DNA of 64,000 nt, from NCBI GenBank assembly GCA_028712695.1, contig JAQTQZ010000005.1, positions 86,514 to 150,513 on the forward strand, given 5' to 3'. The notes beneath the pieces were generated by a model. The model saw nothing but the letters and a program-made list of their open reading frames with translations. It was not told the DNA's origin and did not search any database. The DNA is from Methylovulum sp. GTDB lineage: Bacteria; Pseudomonadota; Gammaproteobacteria; Methylococcales; Methylomonadaceae. Position 1 is the stretch's first letter. The number at the start of each line of letters is the position of its first letter. The position numbers were made by a program, and so were the translations under genes. Positions 1 through 10,610 of the stretch are shown piece by piece.

Positions 1-3000
1 CCGTGGTGCTGGGCGGTATCTCGCAACTTCGCCGCCAGTCCAGCCGGAAGGCTCAGTTCGATACTGCCGCCGCGATAGCTTTGCTGCGCTGGCCGGGGCC
101 GGTCGGTTGGCAATTCCAGCAAGGCCGGTGCGCCTGCCAGATGCTTTTGCCAAAACTCGGTTTGCATCTGCAACACCTTGCCTTGCAGCCATTGCCGTTG
201 CCAGAGCGCATAATCGGCATATTGGATAGCCAAATCAGGCAACGGGTCGGGCAGGTTTTGGCTGAAAGCCGTGTACAACGTGCTGAATTCACGGATCAAC
301 AAGCCGATAGACCAGCCGTCGGAGATGATATGGTGCTGGGTGACCAACAGGATATGGTCATCCTCATTGAGGCATAGCAGTAAACCGCGTATCAATGGGC
401 CTGCCGACAAGTCAAACGGCTGGTTGGTTTCATCAGCGCAAATGCGGGCAATCGCATCGGCTCGCTCGTTGGCAAGCATTGTGCGCAAATCACGTTCGTA
501 CAGCGCAAAACCGCAACCCGCATCGGCAATGACTTGTACCGGTTGACCGTTAATACTGACAAACCGGGTACGCAATATCTCATGACGGGCGATAATACGG
601 TCAAGCGCGGCTTGCAACGCGTTACAGTCCAGTTTGCCATGCAAGCGCAATCCGGTGGGCAGGTGATAAGCCCTACCGGCGGCAGGATCAAACTGGTCAA
701 GAAACCACAGGCGCTGCTGCGCCCAGGACAACGGCAGCGGCTGGCTACGGCCAGCAGATAAAATAGGCTGTTGCTCGCAGGCTTGGGCATCAACAAGTAG
801 CTGGGCGAAACCGGCCAGGGTTGGCTGGTTAAAAAGCTCGCGTAACGCGATTTCAACGCCCAATTCTTGACGCAACCGGGAACTAAACTGTACGGCGGTC
901 AAGGAGTGCCCACCCAACTCGAAGAAATTATCGTGGCGGCCTATTCGCTCCAACCCCAGCAATTCCTGCCAGATACCCGCCAGTGCGGTTTCCGTAGCGC
1001 CTTGCGGCGCTTCGTATTGGCGGCTCAACACCGATGCGCCGTCCGGCGCAGGCAAGGCGCGGCGGTCGAGTTTGCCGTTAGCTGTCAACGGGAATTCGGG
1101 CAAGATGACAAAGGCGCCGGGGATCATATAATCCGCGAGCGTCACGGCAAGCTGGGCACGCAATCCGGCAATGGGACATTCAACACCGTCTTGGGGGATG
1201 ACATAGGCGACCAGGCGCTTATCGCCGCCAGCCTCTTCGCGGGCGATGACGGTAGCGGCGCTTACGCCGTCGCAACTGGCCAGCCGGGCTTCTATTTCGC
1301 CCAGCTCGATGCGGAAGCCGCGCAGCTTGACTTGGAAATCGTTGCGGCCCAAGAACTCAATGCTGCCGTCCGGTAACCAACGCCCTAAATCGCCGGTTTT
1401 ATAGAGACTGCCCCTACCCTCCCGGAAGGGATCGGGGATGAAACGCCCGGCGGTTAGTTCGGGCTGGTTCAGGTAACCGCGTGCAACGCCGATGCCACCG
1501 ATGTAAAGCTCGCCGACAATGCCTTGCGGCACCGGTTGCAAATGGGGATCGAGGATGTACAGCTGCATGTTCGCTATCGGTCTGCCAATTGGCACGATGC
1601 CGGGATGCTGGTCGGCATTGCAGCGCCATGACGTCACGTCGATGGCGGCTTCGGTCGGGCCGTAGAGGTTATGCAGCTCGATTTCCGGCCAGCGTGTCAA
1701 AAACTTAGATTGCAGCGCATAAGGCAAGGCTTCGCCGCTGCACAGCACACGCCGTAACCGGTGTCGCCCCAGCTCGGCCTGTTCCAGGAAGACCTGTAGC
1801 ATCGATGGGACAAAATGCACCATCGTGACACCTGCCGAAACAATCAATCCAGCCAGATAATGCGGGTCTTGGTGGCCCTCTGGTCGCGCCATGACCAGCC
1901 TCGCACCCGCCAGCAACGGCAGGAAAAACTCCCAGACCGACACGTCGAAGCTAAACGGGGTTTTTTGCAGCACACGGTCATCACCACCCAGCCGGTATTC
2001 GTGCTGCGCCCAGCACAGCCGGTTGACGACGCCGTCATGTTGGTTCATGACGCCTTTGGGCTGGCCGGTCGAGCCGGAGGTGTAGATGATATAGGCCAAG
2101 TTCTGTGACGTCAGTCCCAAAGCTTTCGGGTCGGGATTGGTGTCCGCTTGCATAGTCAGCGTAAACAAGGCCTGCGCGCTGTCCAGCGCCAGCACCGGAG
2201 CCTCTGCGGCCAACTGCGGCAAGCGCTCTTGCAACGCCGCTTGGGTCAGTATCGCCACCGGCGCACTGTCGGCCAGCATCACCGCGATACGCTCGGTCGG
2301 GTACGACGGATCCAGCGGCACATAAGCGCCGCCCGCTTTCAGGATGCCCAGCAAGGCGGCCACCAGCTCCAAGCTGCGTTCCATGAACACGCCGACCCTA
2401 TCGTCGGGGCGCAGGTTTAAACCCAGCAAATAATGGGCGATTCGGTTGGCTTGCCGGTTCAGCGCATCGTAACTCAGGCTTTGTTGGGCATAGACGACGG
2501 CAATGCTATTGGGGGTTTGCGCAACCTGTTGTTCAATCAGTTGCTGGATCAGTAGCTCGCTTGGATAGTCTGCCGTTGTGGCGTTAAAGCTATTCAAAAC
2601 TTGCTGGCGCTCGTTTGCCGGCAAGATACTAAGTGCGCTGATTTTACGCTGCGGGTCTTGCGCCAACGCATCCACTAGACCAACTATCGCCGTGTACAAA
2701 TAAGCGGCGATGCGTCCGGCATCCAACTCGTGTACGCATTGCGCCGTGATGCTAAAGCCAGCGCCCAAATCATCGACATAAACCGAGATGGGATAATTAT
2801 CCCATTCCTCGCCTTCCATGATTGTTACGCCGTCCCAGACAAACTGGTCGTCCACATTATCCATTTTGCTATGCCGGTAGTTCAGCAAGGTCGTAAACAA
2901 CGGCGTTGATGCGGACACGCCACTGCAACGCTGGGCCAACGCCAACGAGGCTTGTTCATGGCTGAGCAATTCACTTAAGCGCCGGTAAGCTGCGTGTACG

Positions 3001-6000
3001 GCTTGCTGCACATCCATATCCCGTAAAGAAATGCGCACTGGCAAGGTGTTGATAAACATCCCGAGAACCCGGTCAGCGCCTGCCGAACCTTGCAGCCGCC
3101 CGACCAAAACAGTGCCGAACACGACATCATCGCGGCCGCAACACTGCGCCAGGACTTGCGCCCACGCGACATGGAACAGCACGGCGGCCGACACGCCAAG
3201 TTGCCTGGCCGTGTCGGCGACACGTACTGCAAGCGCATCAGTGAGCGCCAGGCTCACCTTGTTGACCTGCTTATCGTCGCTTCTGATATTGGTCAACCCA
3301 AACGGCGCAGTCGGTTCGTCAATGTCGCCTAATTGTTCGCGGAAATAGGCTTCATGTCCGGCCATCGGGACCGCTAGGGTCTGGGCGATGAACTGGCGGT
3401 AAGGCAGGGCGGTCGGCAACCGGTTACCCTGCCCTTCCAATAACATCCTGATTTCAGAAATGATGAGTTCCAGCGTGACATGGTCAATGGCCAGATGGTG
3501 CCTGAGCAGCGCCAACAGCCATTTTTGCGTATGCGGGTCGCAGGCGGTGGTTGCCGCGAACAACGGCGCTTGTTGCAAATCCAGGCGGGTATGCAGCGGG
3601 TCGGTGACCGCGAGCAACTGTTCCAGCGCATCGCCTTCCAAGTCCAAATCAAGTTGTCCGACCGGCAACGGTGCGGCCCGCTGCACGACTTGCACCGGTT
3701 GCGGCAGACCTTGCCAATGGATTGCCGTGCGCAAAATATCATGACGGTTGATCACCGTCTGCAACGCAGCCAAGAAGGTGTCTAGGCGGTTGCGGTCATC
3801 GAAGGTTATGACGGTGCGCGACAAATAAGTGTCGCCTTGGGTTTGCAGCAAATGATGGAACAGGATACCTTCCTGTAATGGGGCTAGCGGGTAAATGTCC
3901 TGGATATTGGCCGCGCCGCCTGGGACATCGGCACAAATTCCGTCGATTTCCTGTTGGCTAAGGCTGACCAGCGTCAGCATCTCTGGGGTGATTTGCGTGC
4001 AGGCTTCCGGTATTAAATTGGGCGGCGCTTTGAAAGCCGGATTATTGCCGCCAGTAGCTATCGCCGCCGCCATCGCCGACAAGGTGGGCGTGATGAACAC
4101 GGCTTGCACGCTGGCTGTCCAACCTTGCTGGCGTAGCCGTTCAATCAGCGTGACGACCATCAACGAATGCCCGCCCAGCTCAAAGAAATTGTCATGGCGG
4201 CCCACTTGCCCCAGCCCCAGCAGGTCTTGCCAGATTGCCGCCAACGTGGTTTCCGCCGCGCCTTGTGGCGCTTCGTAGTGGCGGCCCGGCACGGCGCTGC
4301 CATCCGGTGCTGGCAGTGCACGGCGGTCTAGCTTGCCGTTGGCATTGAGCGGAAAAGCAGCCAAGCTGACGAACGCGCTGGGGATCATATAATCCGCCAG
4401 CGTGGAAGCAAGCTGGGCGCGCAATGCGGCGGTGGACAGTTCGGCACCGTGTTCCGCAATCAGGTATGCGACCAGGCGCTTATCACCGGGGCTGTCCTCG
4501 CGGACGATGACCACGGCGTCACGGACGCCAGCGCAAGCAATAAGCCGCGCTTCAATCTCGCCCAATTCAATGCGGAAGCCGCGTAGCTTGACTTGGAAGT
4601 CATTGCGCCCCAAGTATTCAATTTGACCGTCAGCCAGCCAACGCCCCAAGTCGCCGGTTTTGTAGAGCCTATTGGCTGTCCCCGCAGTGAAAGGGTCGCT
4701 GATGAAGCGTTCCTCCGTGAGTTCCGGGCGGTTCAGGTAGCCCCGCGCCACCCCCGCCCCGCCGATGTAAATCTCGCCGGTCACACCGGGTGGCACGGGT
4801 TGGCGTTGGGCATCGAGGATGTGGCAACTTAAATCGGCAAGCGGCCTGCCGATGACGCTGCCCCGCTGCGCGTCGATGTCCGCCCGCAAGATGCGCCGGT
4901 ATGTCGCATGCACGGTGATTTCAGTGATGCCGTACATATTGATGAGTTGCACCTGTTCGGGGTCGTTGCGTTCTATCCACGGTGCCAGCGTGTGGAACTC
5001 CAGCGCTTCGCCGCCAAAGATGATGCAGCGCAAAGCGTGGGGCTGTGGGTTTTGCGCTTGGGCGTTAATCAATTGCCGGAATGCGCTGGGGGTTTGGTTC
5101 AGCACGGTCACGCGCTCCTTGCACAGCAGTGCATAAAACGCGTCCGGCGAGCGGGAGGTCAGGTAAGGCACAAGCACGAGGCGGCCACCGTACAGCAACG
5201 CGCCCCACAGTTCCCACACGGAAAAGTCGAACGCAAACGAATGGAACAGCGTCCAGACATCGGTATTGTCAAAGTGGAACTGCGCTTGGGTGGCGGCAAA
5301 CAGCCGCGCAACCTGGGCATGTTCGACCATCACGCCCTTGGGTAAGCCGGTCGAACCGGACGTATAAATGATATAGGCAAGGTGCTGCGGCGTAAGGCCC
5401 AGCGCCGCCGTGTCAGGGTTATGTCCGGGATAATGCGCCAACGGTGCATCCTTATCCAACAACAGGGTCGGCAACTTTAGCGCAGCTAAATCCGGCAGTC
5501 CGATCTGCACGGCGGATTGGCTCAGTAACGCCACTGGGGCGCTGTCGGACAGCATGTAGCCCAGCCGGTCGGCGGGATAACTGGGGTCTAGCGGGATATA
5601 GGCGCCGCCCGCTTTGAGTATGCCGAGCAGGCCTACGACCATTTCCACGCCGCGCTCCAGACAAATAGCAACCCGGTCATCAGGCCGTATGCCCAACGCC
5701 AGCAGATAATGCGCCACTTGGTTGGCTTTCCGGTTGAGTTCGGCGTAGCTCAGGTTGTTGTTTTCAAAGGTGACGGCGACCGCATCGGGGGTTTTTTCAA
5801 CTTGTCTTTCAAACAACTGATGCAGGCACAGCGGCTGCGGGTATTCGGCATGCGCACTGCCCCACCTAGCCAGGATTTGCCGGCGTTGGCCAGCGTCAAG
5901 CAACGGCAACTGGCTGACGGGTTGCCGGTCATTGGCGACGATACCGGCGAGCAGGGTTTGGTAGTAAGCAGCGATGCGCTCGGCGGTCGCGGCATCGAAC

Positions 6001-9000
6001 AAGTCGCTGGCGTATTCCAGGCTGCCGACAATCTCGCCGCCGACATCGGTCAACGATAGTGACAAGTCGAACTGGGTCGTCGTGTAGGGGAGTTCTATCG
6101 GTTCCAGGCTCAGACCTGGTAGTTCCAATGCGCTGCCGCCCGGCGTATTGTTCAACGACAGCATGGCCTGGAAAACAGGGCTGTGGCCCATACTGCGCGG
6201 CGGGTTGACGGCTTCGACAACCTGCTCGAACGGGATGTCCTGATGGGCGTAGGCGTTCAGCGTCGTCGCCTTGACCTGAGCCAACAATTGCGCGACGCTG
6301 GGGTCGCCCTGCAAATCCACGCGCAAGGCCAAGGTATTGACGAAAAAGCCGATCAGGCCTTCAATCTCGGCGCGTTGCCGATTGGCGACCGGCGTGCCGA
6401 TCACGACATCGGTTTGCCCGCTCAACCGTGCCATTAATGCTGACCAGCCGCCGAGCAAGACCATGAACAACGTGACACCGTGGCGTTGCGCCGTGTGCTG
6501 CAACGCGGCGCTGAGCCCTGCGCTTAAGGCAATGGCTATACTGCCGCCGCGATAGCTTTGCAGCGGCGGACGGAGCCGGTCGGTAGGCAATTCCAGCAAG
6601 GCCGGTGCAGACTTCAGATGATCTTGCCAATAACCGATATGCACCTGCAACACGTCGCCTTGCAGCCATTGCCGTTGCCAGGCGGCATAGTCGGCATACT
6701 GGATAGCCAGCGGCGGTAGCGGATCGGGGCGGTTTTGGCTGAAAGCCGAATACAACGCACTGAATTCCTTGACCAACAAGCCGATGGACCAGCCGTCGGA
6801 AATGATGTGGTGCTGGGTGATGAGCAGCACATGCTCGTCGTCGGCCAACTGCAACAAGCGGCCACGTATCAGCGGCCCGGCGGCCAGGTCAAAGGGGTGG
6901 CCGGTTTCATCGCCGGTAATCCGTGCGGCTTCGGCGGCCTGAGCATCCCCGGCCAATCCGGTCAGATCCTGGATTTGCAACGAAAAACCGCTGTCGGCAG
7001 GTGCGATAACCTGCACCGGCTGGCCATCGATGCTGACGAAACGGGTGCGCAAGTCTTCGTGGCGGGCCACGATGCGGTCGAGCGTGGCTTGCAGCGCCGT
7101 CTTATCCAATTGGCCCCGCAAACGCAGGCCGACCGGAATGTGGTAAGCCTTTCCTGCGGCAGAGTCCAGTTTATCCAAGAACCATAAACGTTGCTGTGCC
7201 CACGACAAGGGCAACGGCTGGCTACGGTCAGCAGGTGGGATCACGGCAAGTTCGGTTTGCACGGCGTTGGCGACGATGTCTGCGAAGCCGGACAAGGTCG
7301 GTTCTTCAAAGAACTCCATCAGGTCAACCTCAACGCCCAGTTCATCACGCAAACGTGAGACCAGTTGCACGGCCAGCAGCGAATGCCCGCCCAGCTCGAA
7401 AAAATGGTCATGACGGCCTATTTGTTCCAGCCCCAAAAGTTCCTGCCAAAGTTTCACCAGCACAGTCTCGACATTGCCTTGTGGCGCTTCATACTCGCCG
7501 GACACGACGGCCGCCATGTCGGGCGCGGGTAATGCCTTGCGGTCAAGCTTGCCGTTGGGCGTCAGCGGGAAAGCGGGCAACATGACGAACGCCGCCGGTA
7601 CCATGTATTCGGGCAGCACGGCGGACAAACGGCTACGCAATTCGCCCGCCGCAAGTTCAATCCCGTTTTGGGCGAGCAAGTAAGCGACCAGGCGCTTATC
7701 GCCGGGGTTGTCTTCACGGACAATCACGACCGCCTCGCCGATGCCGGGACAAGCGAGCAATTGCTCTTCAATTTCGCCCAGTTCGATCCTGAAACCGCGG
7801 ATTTTGACTTGGTGGTCGATGCGGCCCGCGAACAGGATAGCGCCGTCTGCCTGGTAACGGGCCAGGTCGCCGGTTTTGTAAAGCCGGCCGCCCGCCGCGC
7901 CGAACGGGTCTGGGATGAATTTTTCGGCGGTCAGGTCGGCACGGTGCAAATAACCGGACGTGATGCCTTCACCGGCGATATAAATTTCGCCGTAGACGCC
8001 AACCGGCACGGGATTCAGGGTTTCATCCAACAGGTAAAGCCTGACGTTAGCAATCGGGCGGCCTATCGGCAACGGCGGCGTGATGTCGGCGTTATAGGTT
8101 TGGTAAACACTGCTCCAGACAGTGCCTTCGGTAGGCCCGTACTCGTTGAATAAACCCACTTCCGGTAACATAGCGTAGTGCTGTGTGACCACATCCACAG
8201 GGCAGGCTTCGCCAGCGACGATAGCGGTCTTCAGCGAGCGCAGTTGCGCTGGGCTTTGGCATAACAGCAAGCCATACAATGATGGTAGCGCCAGCAAATG
8301 GGATATTTGCTGGCGCTCTATCAATCTGGCGAGCGCAGCCGGGTCTTTCGCCGCATCCTCGGAAGCCAGGCACAAACACCCGCCTTGCGCCAATGTCCAG
8401 AATATCCCGGCCACGGAGCTGTCGAACGCAAACGAGGACAACAGCAGATAAGCCTGCACGGGTTCCTGATAGGCGTCAAAGCGGGCCGTCGTCGAATGCA
8501 CGGCGTTGCGGTGGCTCACCATGACGCCTTTGGGTTTGCCGGTGGAACCGGAGGTATAAATGATGTAGGCCGTATCCAGCGGGTGGTTGACAGGTTCGGG
8601 GTTACCCGCGTCGTATCGGGCCATTTCCGGCCAACCGCCATCCAGGCAAACCACCTCGGCCGTGCCACGCGGCAATTGCGCAGTCAGGCCTTGCTGGGTC
8701 AGTAAAAGCGGCGCTTGCGTGTCTTCCAGCAAATACGCGATGCGGTCTGCCGGGTAATGCGGGTCGATAGGCACATAAGCACCGCCTGCTTTCAGTATGC
8801 CCAGCAAGCCGACCAGCATGTCCAAAGACCGCCCGACGCAAAGCCCGACCAGCACACCCGGCACCACGCCCTTGGCCCGCAGGTAATGCGCCAGTTGGTT
8901 GGCCTTGGCGTTCAGCCCGGCATAGGTGATAGTTTGGCCTTCGAAGACGGCGGCGACCGCAGCCGGTGTTTTTTCGGCCTGTTCCTCAAACAGTTGGTGG

Positions 9001-10610
9001 ATATACCAATTTTTGGGGTATTCAGCTGCGGTGTCATTCCAATCGTAAACGAGGCGCCGTGTTTCCGCCGCTGTCAGCAGCGGCAATTGGGAAAGCCTGG
9101 TATCCGGTTGGCTGACGATAGCCTGCAATAAGGTCAGATAGTGTCCGGCGAGGCGGGCTATTGTCGCGGCTTCGAACAAATCGGTGCGGTATTCAAAGCC
9201 GCCGGTCAACCGCCCCTGCCCGTCTTCCTGTAAGTGCAAGGCCAAATCGAATTTGGCGACAGCGGCGTCATCACCAGCCAGGCTGACTGTCAACCCCGGC
9301 AAGTCCAGCGTTTGCTTGGCGGTGTTTTGCAAGGTGAACCAGACTTGGAATAACGGGTTATAGCTGCGGCTGCGTTCGGGCTGCAACAGTTCGACGACTT
9401 GCTCAAACGGCAGGTCTTGGTGTTGTTGGGCATCGAGCACGGTGCGCCTGACCTGGGCCAGCAAGGCGCTAAAAGCAGGGTCGCCGGACAAATCGCTGCG
9501 CAACACCAGCGTGTTGACGAAAAAGCCGATCAGCCCCTCGGTTTCGAGCCGGTTGCGGTTGGCAACCGGTGTGCCGACGCAGATAGCCTGTTGATAGCTG
9601 TAGCGGTGCAGCAAGACGTTGAATGCCGCCAACATTGCCACGAACAGCGTGACATCGTGGCTGCGACTGAAGGTGTGCAACTGTTCCGACAAGACCGGCG
9701 GCACGCTGAATTGGAACAACGCACCGCGAGAGTTCATGACCGCAGGCCGTGGGTGGTCGGTGGGCAGTTCCAGCAAACGCGGCGCATCGCCAAGCTGGCG
9801 TTGCCAATAGTCGGTTTGCCGTTGCAACACCGGGCCGTCCAGCCATAGCCTTTGCCACGCGGCAAAATCGGCGTATTGGATAACAGGTTCCGCCAGCGGG
9901 GACGGTTTCCCAGCGCTGAAGGCCTGGTATAGTGCGGCGAATTCGCGCGTCAGGATTTGTGACGACCAGCCGTCGGAGACGATATGGTGCATGACCACTA
10001 GCAGCACGCTTTCCTCGTTGCCCGCAGTGTTTTGTAACAAAATCAAGCGTACACGGATGAGCGGCCCGGCTGAAAGGTCGAACGGTTTTGCGCTTTCCTC
10101 GCGGCACAGGCCCGCCAGTGCCGCGCCCCGTTCCGCTTCGGCCAACACCGTCAAATCGGTATGGGCTATGGGCAAAGCCAGTGCTGGATGGTGTTGTTGC
10201 AGCGGTTGGCCGTTGACCTCGACAAAAAAACTGCGCAGGCTTTCGTGCCTGCGGACGATTTCGTCGATGCTTTGCGCCAACGCCGCCCCGTTCAGGCGAC
10301 CCTCCAGGCGTAACGCGATCGGGATATTGTACAGCGCGCTGTCCGGTTCCAACCGGTGCAAAAACCATAAGCGCTGTTGGGCATAGGACAGCGGCATCGC
10401 CGCCGTGCGCGGGACGGGGGTTATCCGTGTTGCGTCATATTTTTCGGTCTGCGACAGGACTTCAATCAGCTCATGCTTCCTGACCTTGAGCTGGTTTTTA
10501 AGCGCGTCGGTCAAGGCATCTTTAGGCGCCCGGCATTTCAATGCCCCGCCTTCCAAGTACAAGCTAATATCCAGCCCATCTAAAGTAGCCAGCAATTCTG
10601 TCAGCATCAT
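1..10610 (-). CDS. Non-ribosomal peptide synthetase, third assembly-line protein (3' end beyond window); TubC_N-like docking segment, then C-A-PCP, C-A-PCP, C(dual E/C type)-A-PCP, partial C
   Basis: The frame opens at ATG 10610 (MMLTELLATLDGLDISLYLEGGALKCRAPKDALTDALKNQLKVRKHELIEVL...) and stays open to base 1, so it is absent from the complete-ORF track. Motifs read on the minus strand: PLSYAQQRLWFLHRLEP (C), SSFAFDSSVAGIFWTL (A), FFELGGHSLLAVQL (PCP), PLSWAQQRLWFLDKLD (C), FAFDFSVWELWG (A), FFELGGHSLMVVTL (PCP), DIYPLAPLQEGILFHHLLQTQGD (C), FSFDVSVWEFF (A), FFELGGHSLTAVQF (PCP), PLSWAQQRLWFLDQFD (C, truncated). The start overlaps the stop of the upstream NRPS (ATGA). Confidence 0.96.
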   Translation of the reverse strand, partial: MMLTELLATLDGLDISLYLEGGALKCRAPKDALTDALKNQLKVRKHELIEVLSQTEKYDATRITPVPRTAAMPLSYAQQRLWFLHRLEPDSALYNIPIALRLEGRLNGAALAQSIDEIVRRHESLRSFFVEVNGQPLQQHHPALALPIAHTDLTVLAEAERGAALAGLCREESAKPFDLSAGPLIRVRLILLQNTAGNEESVLLVVMHHIVSDGWSSQILTREFAALYQAFSAGKPSPLAEPVIQYADFAAWQRLWLDGPVLQRQTDYWQRQLGDAPRLLELPTDHPRPAVMNSRGALFQFSVPPVLSEQLHTFSRSHDVTLFVAMLAAFNVLLHRYSYQQAICVGTPVANRNRLETEGLIGFFVNTLVLRSDLSGDPAFSALLAQVRRTVLDAQQHQDLPFEQVVELLQPERSRSYNPLFQVWFTLQNTAKQTLDLPGLTVSLAGDDAAVAKFDLALHLQEDGQGRLTGGFEYRTDLFEAATIARLAGHYLTLLQAIVSQPDTRLSQLPLLTAAETRRLVYDWNDTAAEYPKNWYIHQLFEEQAEKTPAAVAAVFEGQTITYAGLNAKANQLAHYLRAKGVVPGVLVGLCVGRSLDMLVGLLGILKAGGAYVPIDPHYPADRIAYLLEDTQAPLLLTQQGLTAQLPRGTAEVVCLDGGWPEMARYDAGNPEPVNHPLDTAYIIYTSGSTGKPKGVMVSHRNAVHSTTARFDAYQEPVQAYLLLSSFAFDSSVAGIFWTLAQGGCLCLASEDAAKDPAALARLIERQQISHLLALPSLYGLLLCQSPAQLRSLKTAIVAGEACPVDVVTQHYAMLPEVGLFNEYGPTEGTVWSSVYQTYNADITPPLPIGRPIANVRLYLLDETLNPVPVGVYGEIYIAGEGITSGYLHRADLTAEKFIPDPFGAAGGRLYKTGDLARYQADGAILFAGRIDHQVKIRGFRIELGEIEEQLLACPGIGEAVVIVREDNPGDKRLVAYLLAQNGIELAAGELRSRLSAVLPEYMVPAAFVMLPAFPLTPNGKLDRKALPAPDMAAVVSGEYEAPQGNVETVLVKLWQELLGLEQIGRHDHFFELGGHSLLAVQLVSRLRDELGVEVDLMEFFEEPTLSGFADIVANAVQTELAVIPPADRSQPLPLSWAQQRLWFLDKLDSAAGKAYHIPVGLRLRGQLDKTALQATLDRIVARHEDLRTRFVSIDGQPVQVIAPADSGFSLQIQDLTGLAGDAQAAEAARITGDETGHPFDLAAGPLIRGRLLQLADDEHVLLITQHHIISDGWSIGLLVKEFSALYSAFSQNRPDPLPPLAIQYADYAAWQRQWLQGDVLQVHIGYWQDHLKSAPALLELPTDRLRPPLQSYRGGSIAIALSAGLSAALQHTAQRHGVTLFMVLLGGWSALMARLSGQTDVVIGTPVANRQRAEIEGLIGFFVNTLALRVDLQGDPSVAQLLAQVKATTLNAYAHQDIPFEQVVEAVNPPRSMGHSPVFQAMLSLNNTPGGSALELPGLSLEPIELPYTTTQFDLSLSLTDVGGEIVGSLEYASDLFDAATAERIAAYYQTLLAGIVANDRQPVSQLPLLDAGQRRQILARWGSAHAEYPQPLCLHQLFERQVEKTPDAVAVTFENNNLSYAELNRKANQVAHYLLALGIRPDDRVAICLERGVEMVVGLLGILKAGGAYIPLDPSYPADRLGYMLSDSAPVALLSQSAVQIGLPDLAALKLPTLLLDKDAPLAHYPGHNPDTAALGLTPQHLAYIIYTSGSTGLPKGVMVEHAQVARLFAATQAQFHFDNTDVWTLFHSFAFDFSVWELWGALLYGGRLVLVPYLTSRSPDAFYALLCKERVTVLNQTPSAFRQLINAQAQNPQPHALRCIIFGGEALEFHTLAPWIERNDPEQVQLINMYGITEITVHATYRRILRADIDAQRGSVIGRPLADLSCHILDAQRQPVPPGVTGEIYIGGAGVARGYLNRPELTEERFISDPFTAGTANRLYKTGDLGRWLADGQIEYLGRNDFQVKLRGFRIELGEIEARLIACAGVRDAVVIVREDSPGDKRLVAYLIAEHGAELSTAALRAQLASTLADYMIPSAFVSLAAFPLNANGKLDRRALPAPDGSAVPGRHYEAPQGAAETTLAAIWQDLLGLGQVGRHDNFFELGGHSLMVVTLIERLRQQGWTASVQAVFITPTLSAMAAAIATGGNNPAFKAPPNLIPEACTQITPEMLTLVSLSQQEIDGICADVPGGAANIQDIYPLAPLQEGILFHHLLQTQGDTYLSRTVITFDDRNRLDTFLAALQTVINRHDILRTAIHWQGLPQPVQVVQRAAPLPVGQLDLDLEGDALEQLLAVTDPLHTRLDLQQAPLFAATTACDPHTQKWLLALLRHHLAIDHVTLELIISEIRMLLEGQGNRLPTALPYRQFIAQTLAVPMAGHEAYFREQLGDIDEPTAPFGLTNIRSDDKQVNKVSLALTDALAVRVADTARQLGVSAAVLFHVAWAQVLAQCCGRDDVVFGTVLVGRLQGSAGADRVLGMFINTLPVRISLRDMDVQQAVHAAYRRLSELLSHEQASLALAQRCSGVSASTPLFTTLLNYRHSKMDNVDDQFVWDGVTIMEGEEWDNYPISVYVDDLGAGFSITAQCVHELDAGRIAAYLYTAIVGLVDALAQDPQRKISALSILPANERQQVLNSFNATTADYPSELLIQQLIEQQVAQTPNSIAVVYAQQSLSYDALNRQANRIAHYLLGLNLRPDDRVGVFMERSLELVAALLGILKAGGAYVPLDPSYPTERIAVMLADSAPVAILTQAALQERLPQLAAEAPVLALDSAQALFTLTMQADTNPDPKALGLTSQNLAYIIYTSGSTGQPKGVMNQHDGVVNRLCWAQHEYRLGGDDRVLQKTPFSFDVSVWEFFLPLLAGARLVMARPEGHQDPHYLAGLIVSAGVTMVHFVPSMLQVFLEQAELGRHRLRRVLCSGEALPYALQSKFLTRWPEIELHNLYGPTEAAIDVTSWRCNADQHPGIVPIGRPIANMQLYILDPHLQPVPQGIVGELYIGGIGVARGYLNQPELTAGRFIPDPFREGRGSLYKTGDLGRWLPDGSIEFLGRNDFQVKLRGFRIELGEIEARLASCDGVSAATVIAREEAGGDKRLVAYVIPQDGVECPIAGLRAQLAVTLADYMIPGAFVILPEFPLTANGKLDRRALPAPDGASVLSRQYEAPQGATETALAGIWQELLGLERIGRHDNFFELGGHSLTAVQFSSRLRQELGVEIALRELFNQPTLAGFAQLLVDAQACEQQPILSAGRSQPLPLSWAQQRLWFLDQFDPAAGRAYHLPTGLRLHGKLDCNALQAALDRIIARHEILRTRFVSINGQPVQVIADAGCGFALYERDLRTMLANERADAIARICADETNQPFDLSAGPLIRGLLLCLNEDDHILLVTQHHIISDGWSIGLLIREFSTLYTAFSQNLPDPLPDLAIQYADYALWQRQWLQGKVLQMQTEFWQKHLAGAPALLELPTDRPRPAQQSYRGGSIELSLPAGLAAKLRDTAQHH

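Noticed and set aside
9469-10368. 299-aa minus-strand ORF
   Set aside because: Lies in the wrong frame inside NRPS 3; Arg/Pro-rich shadow translation, no domain signature.
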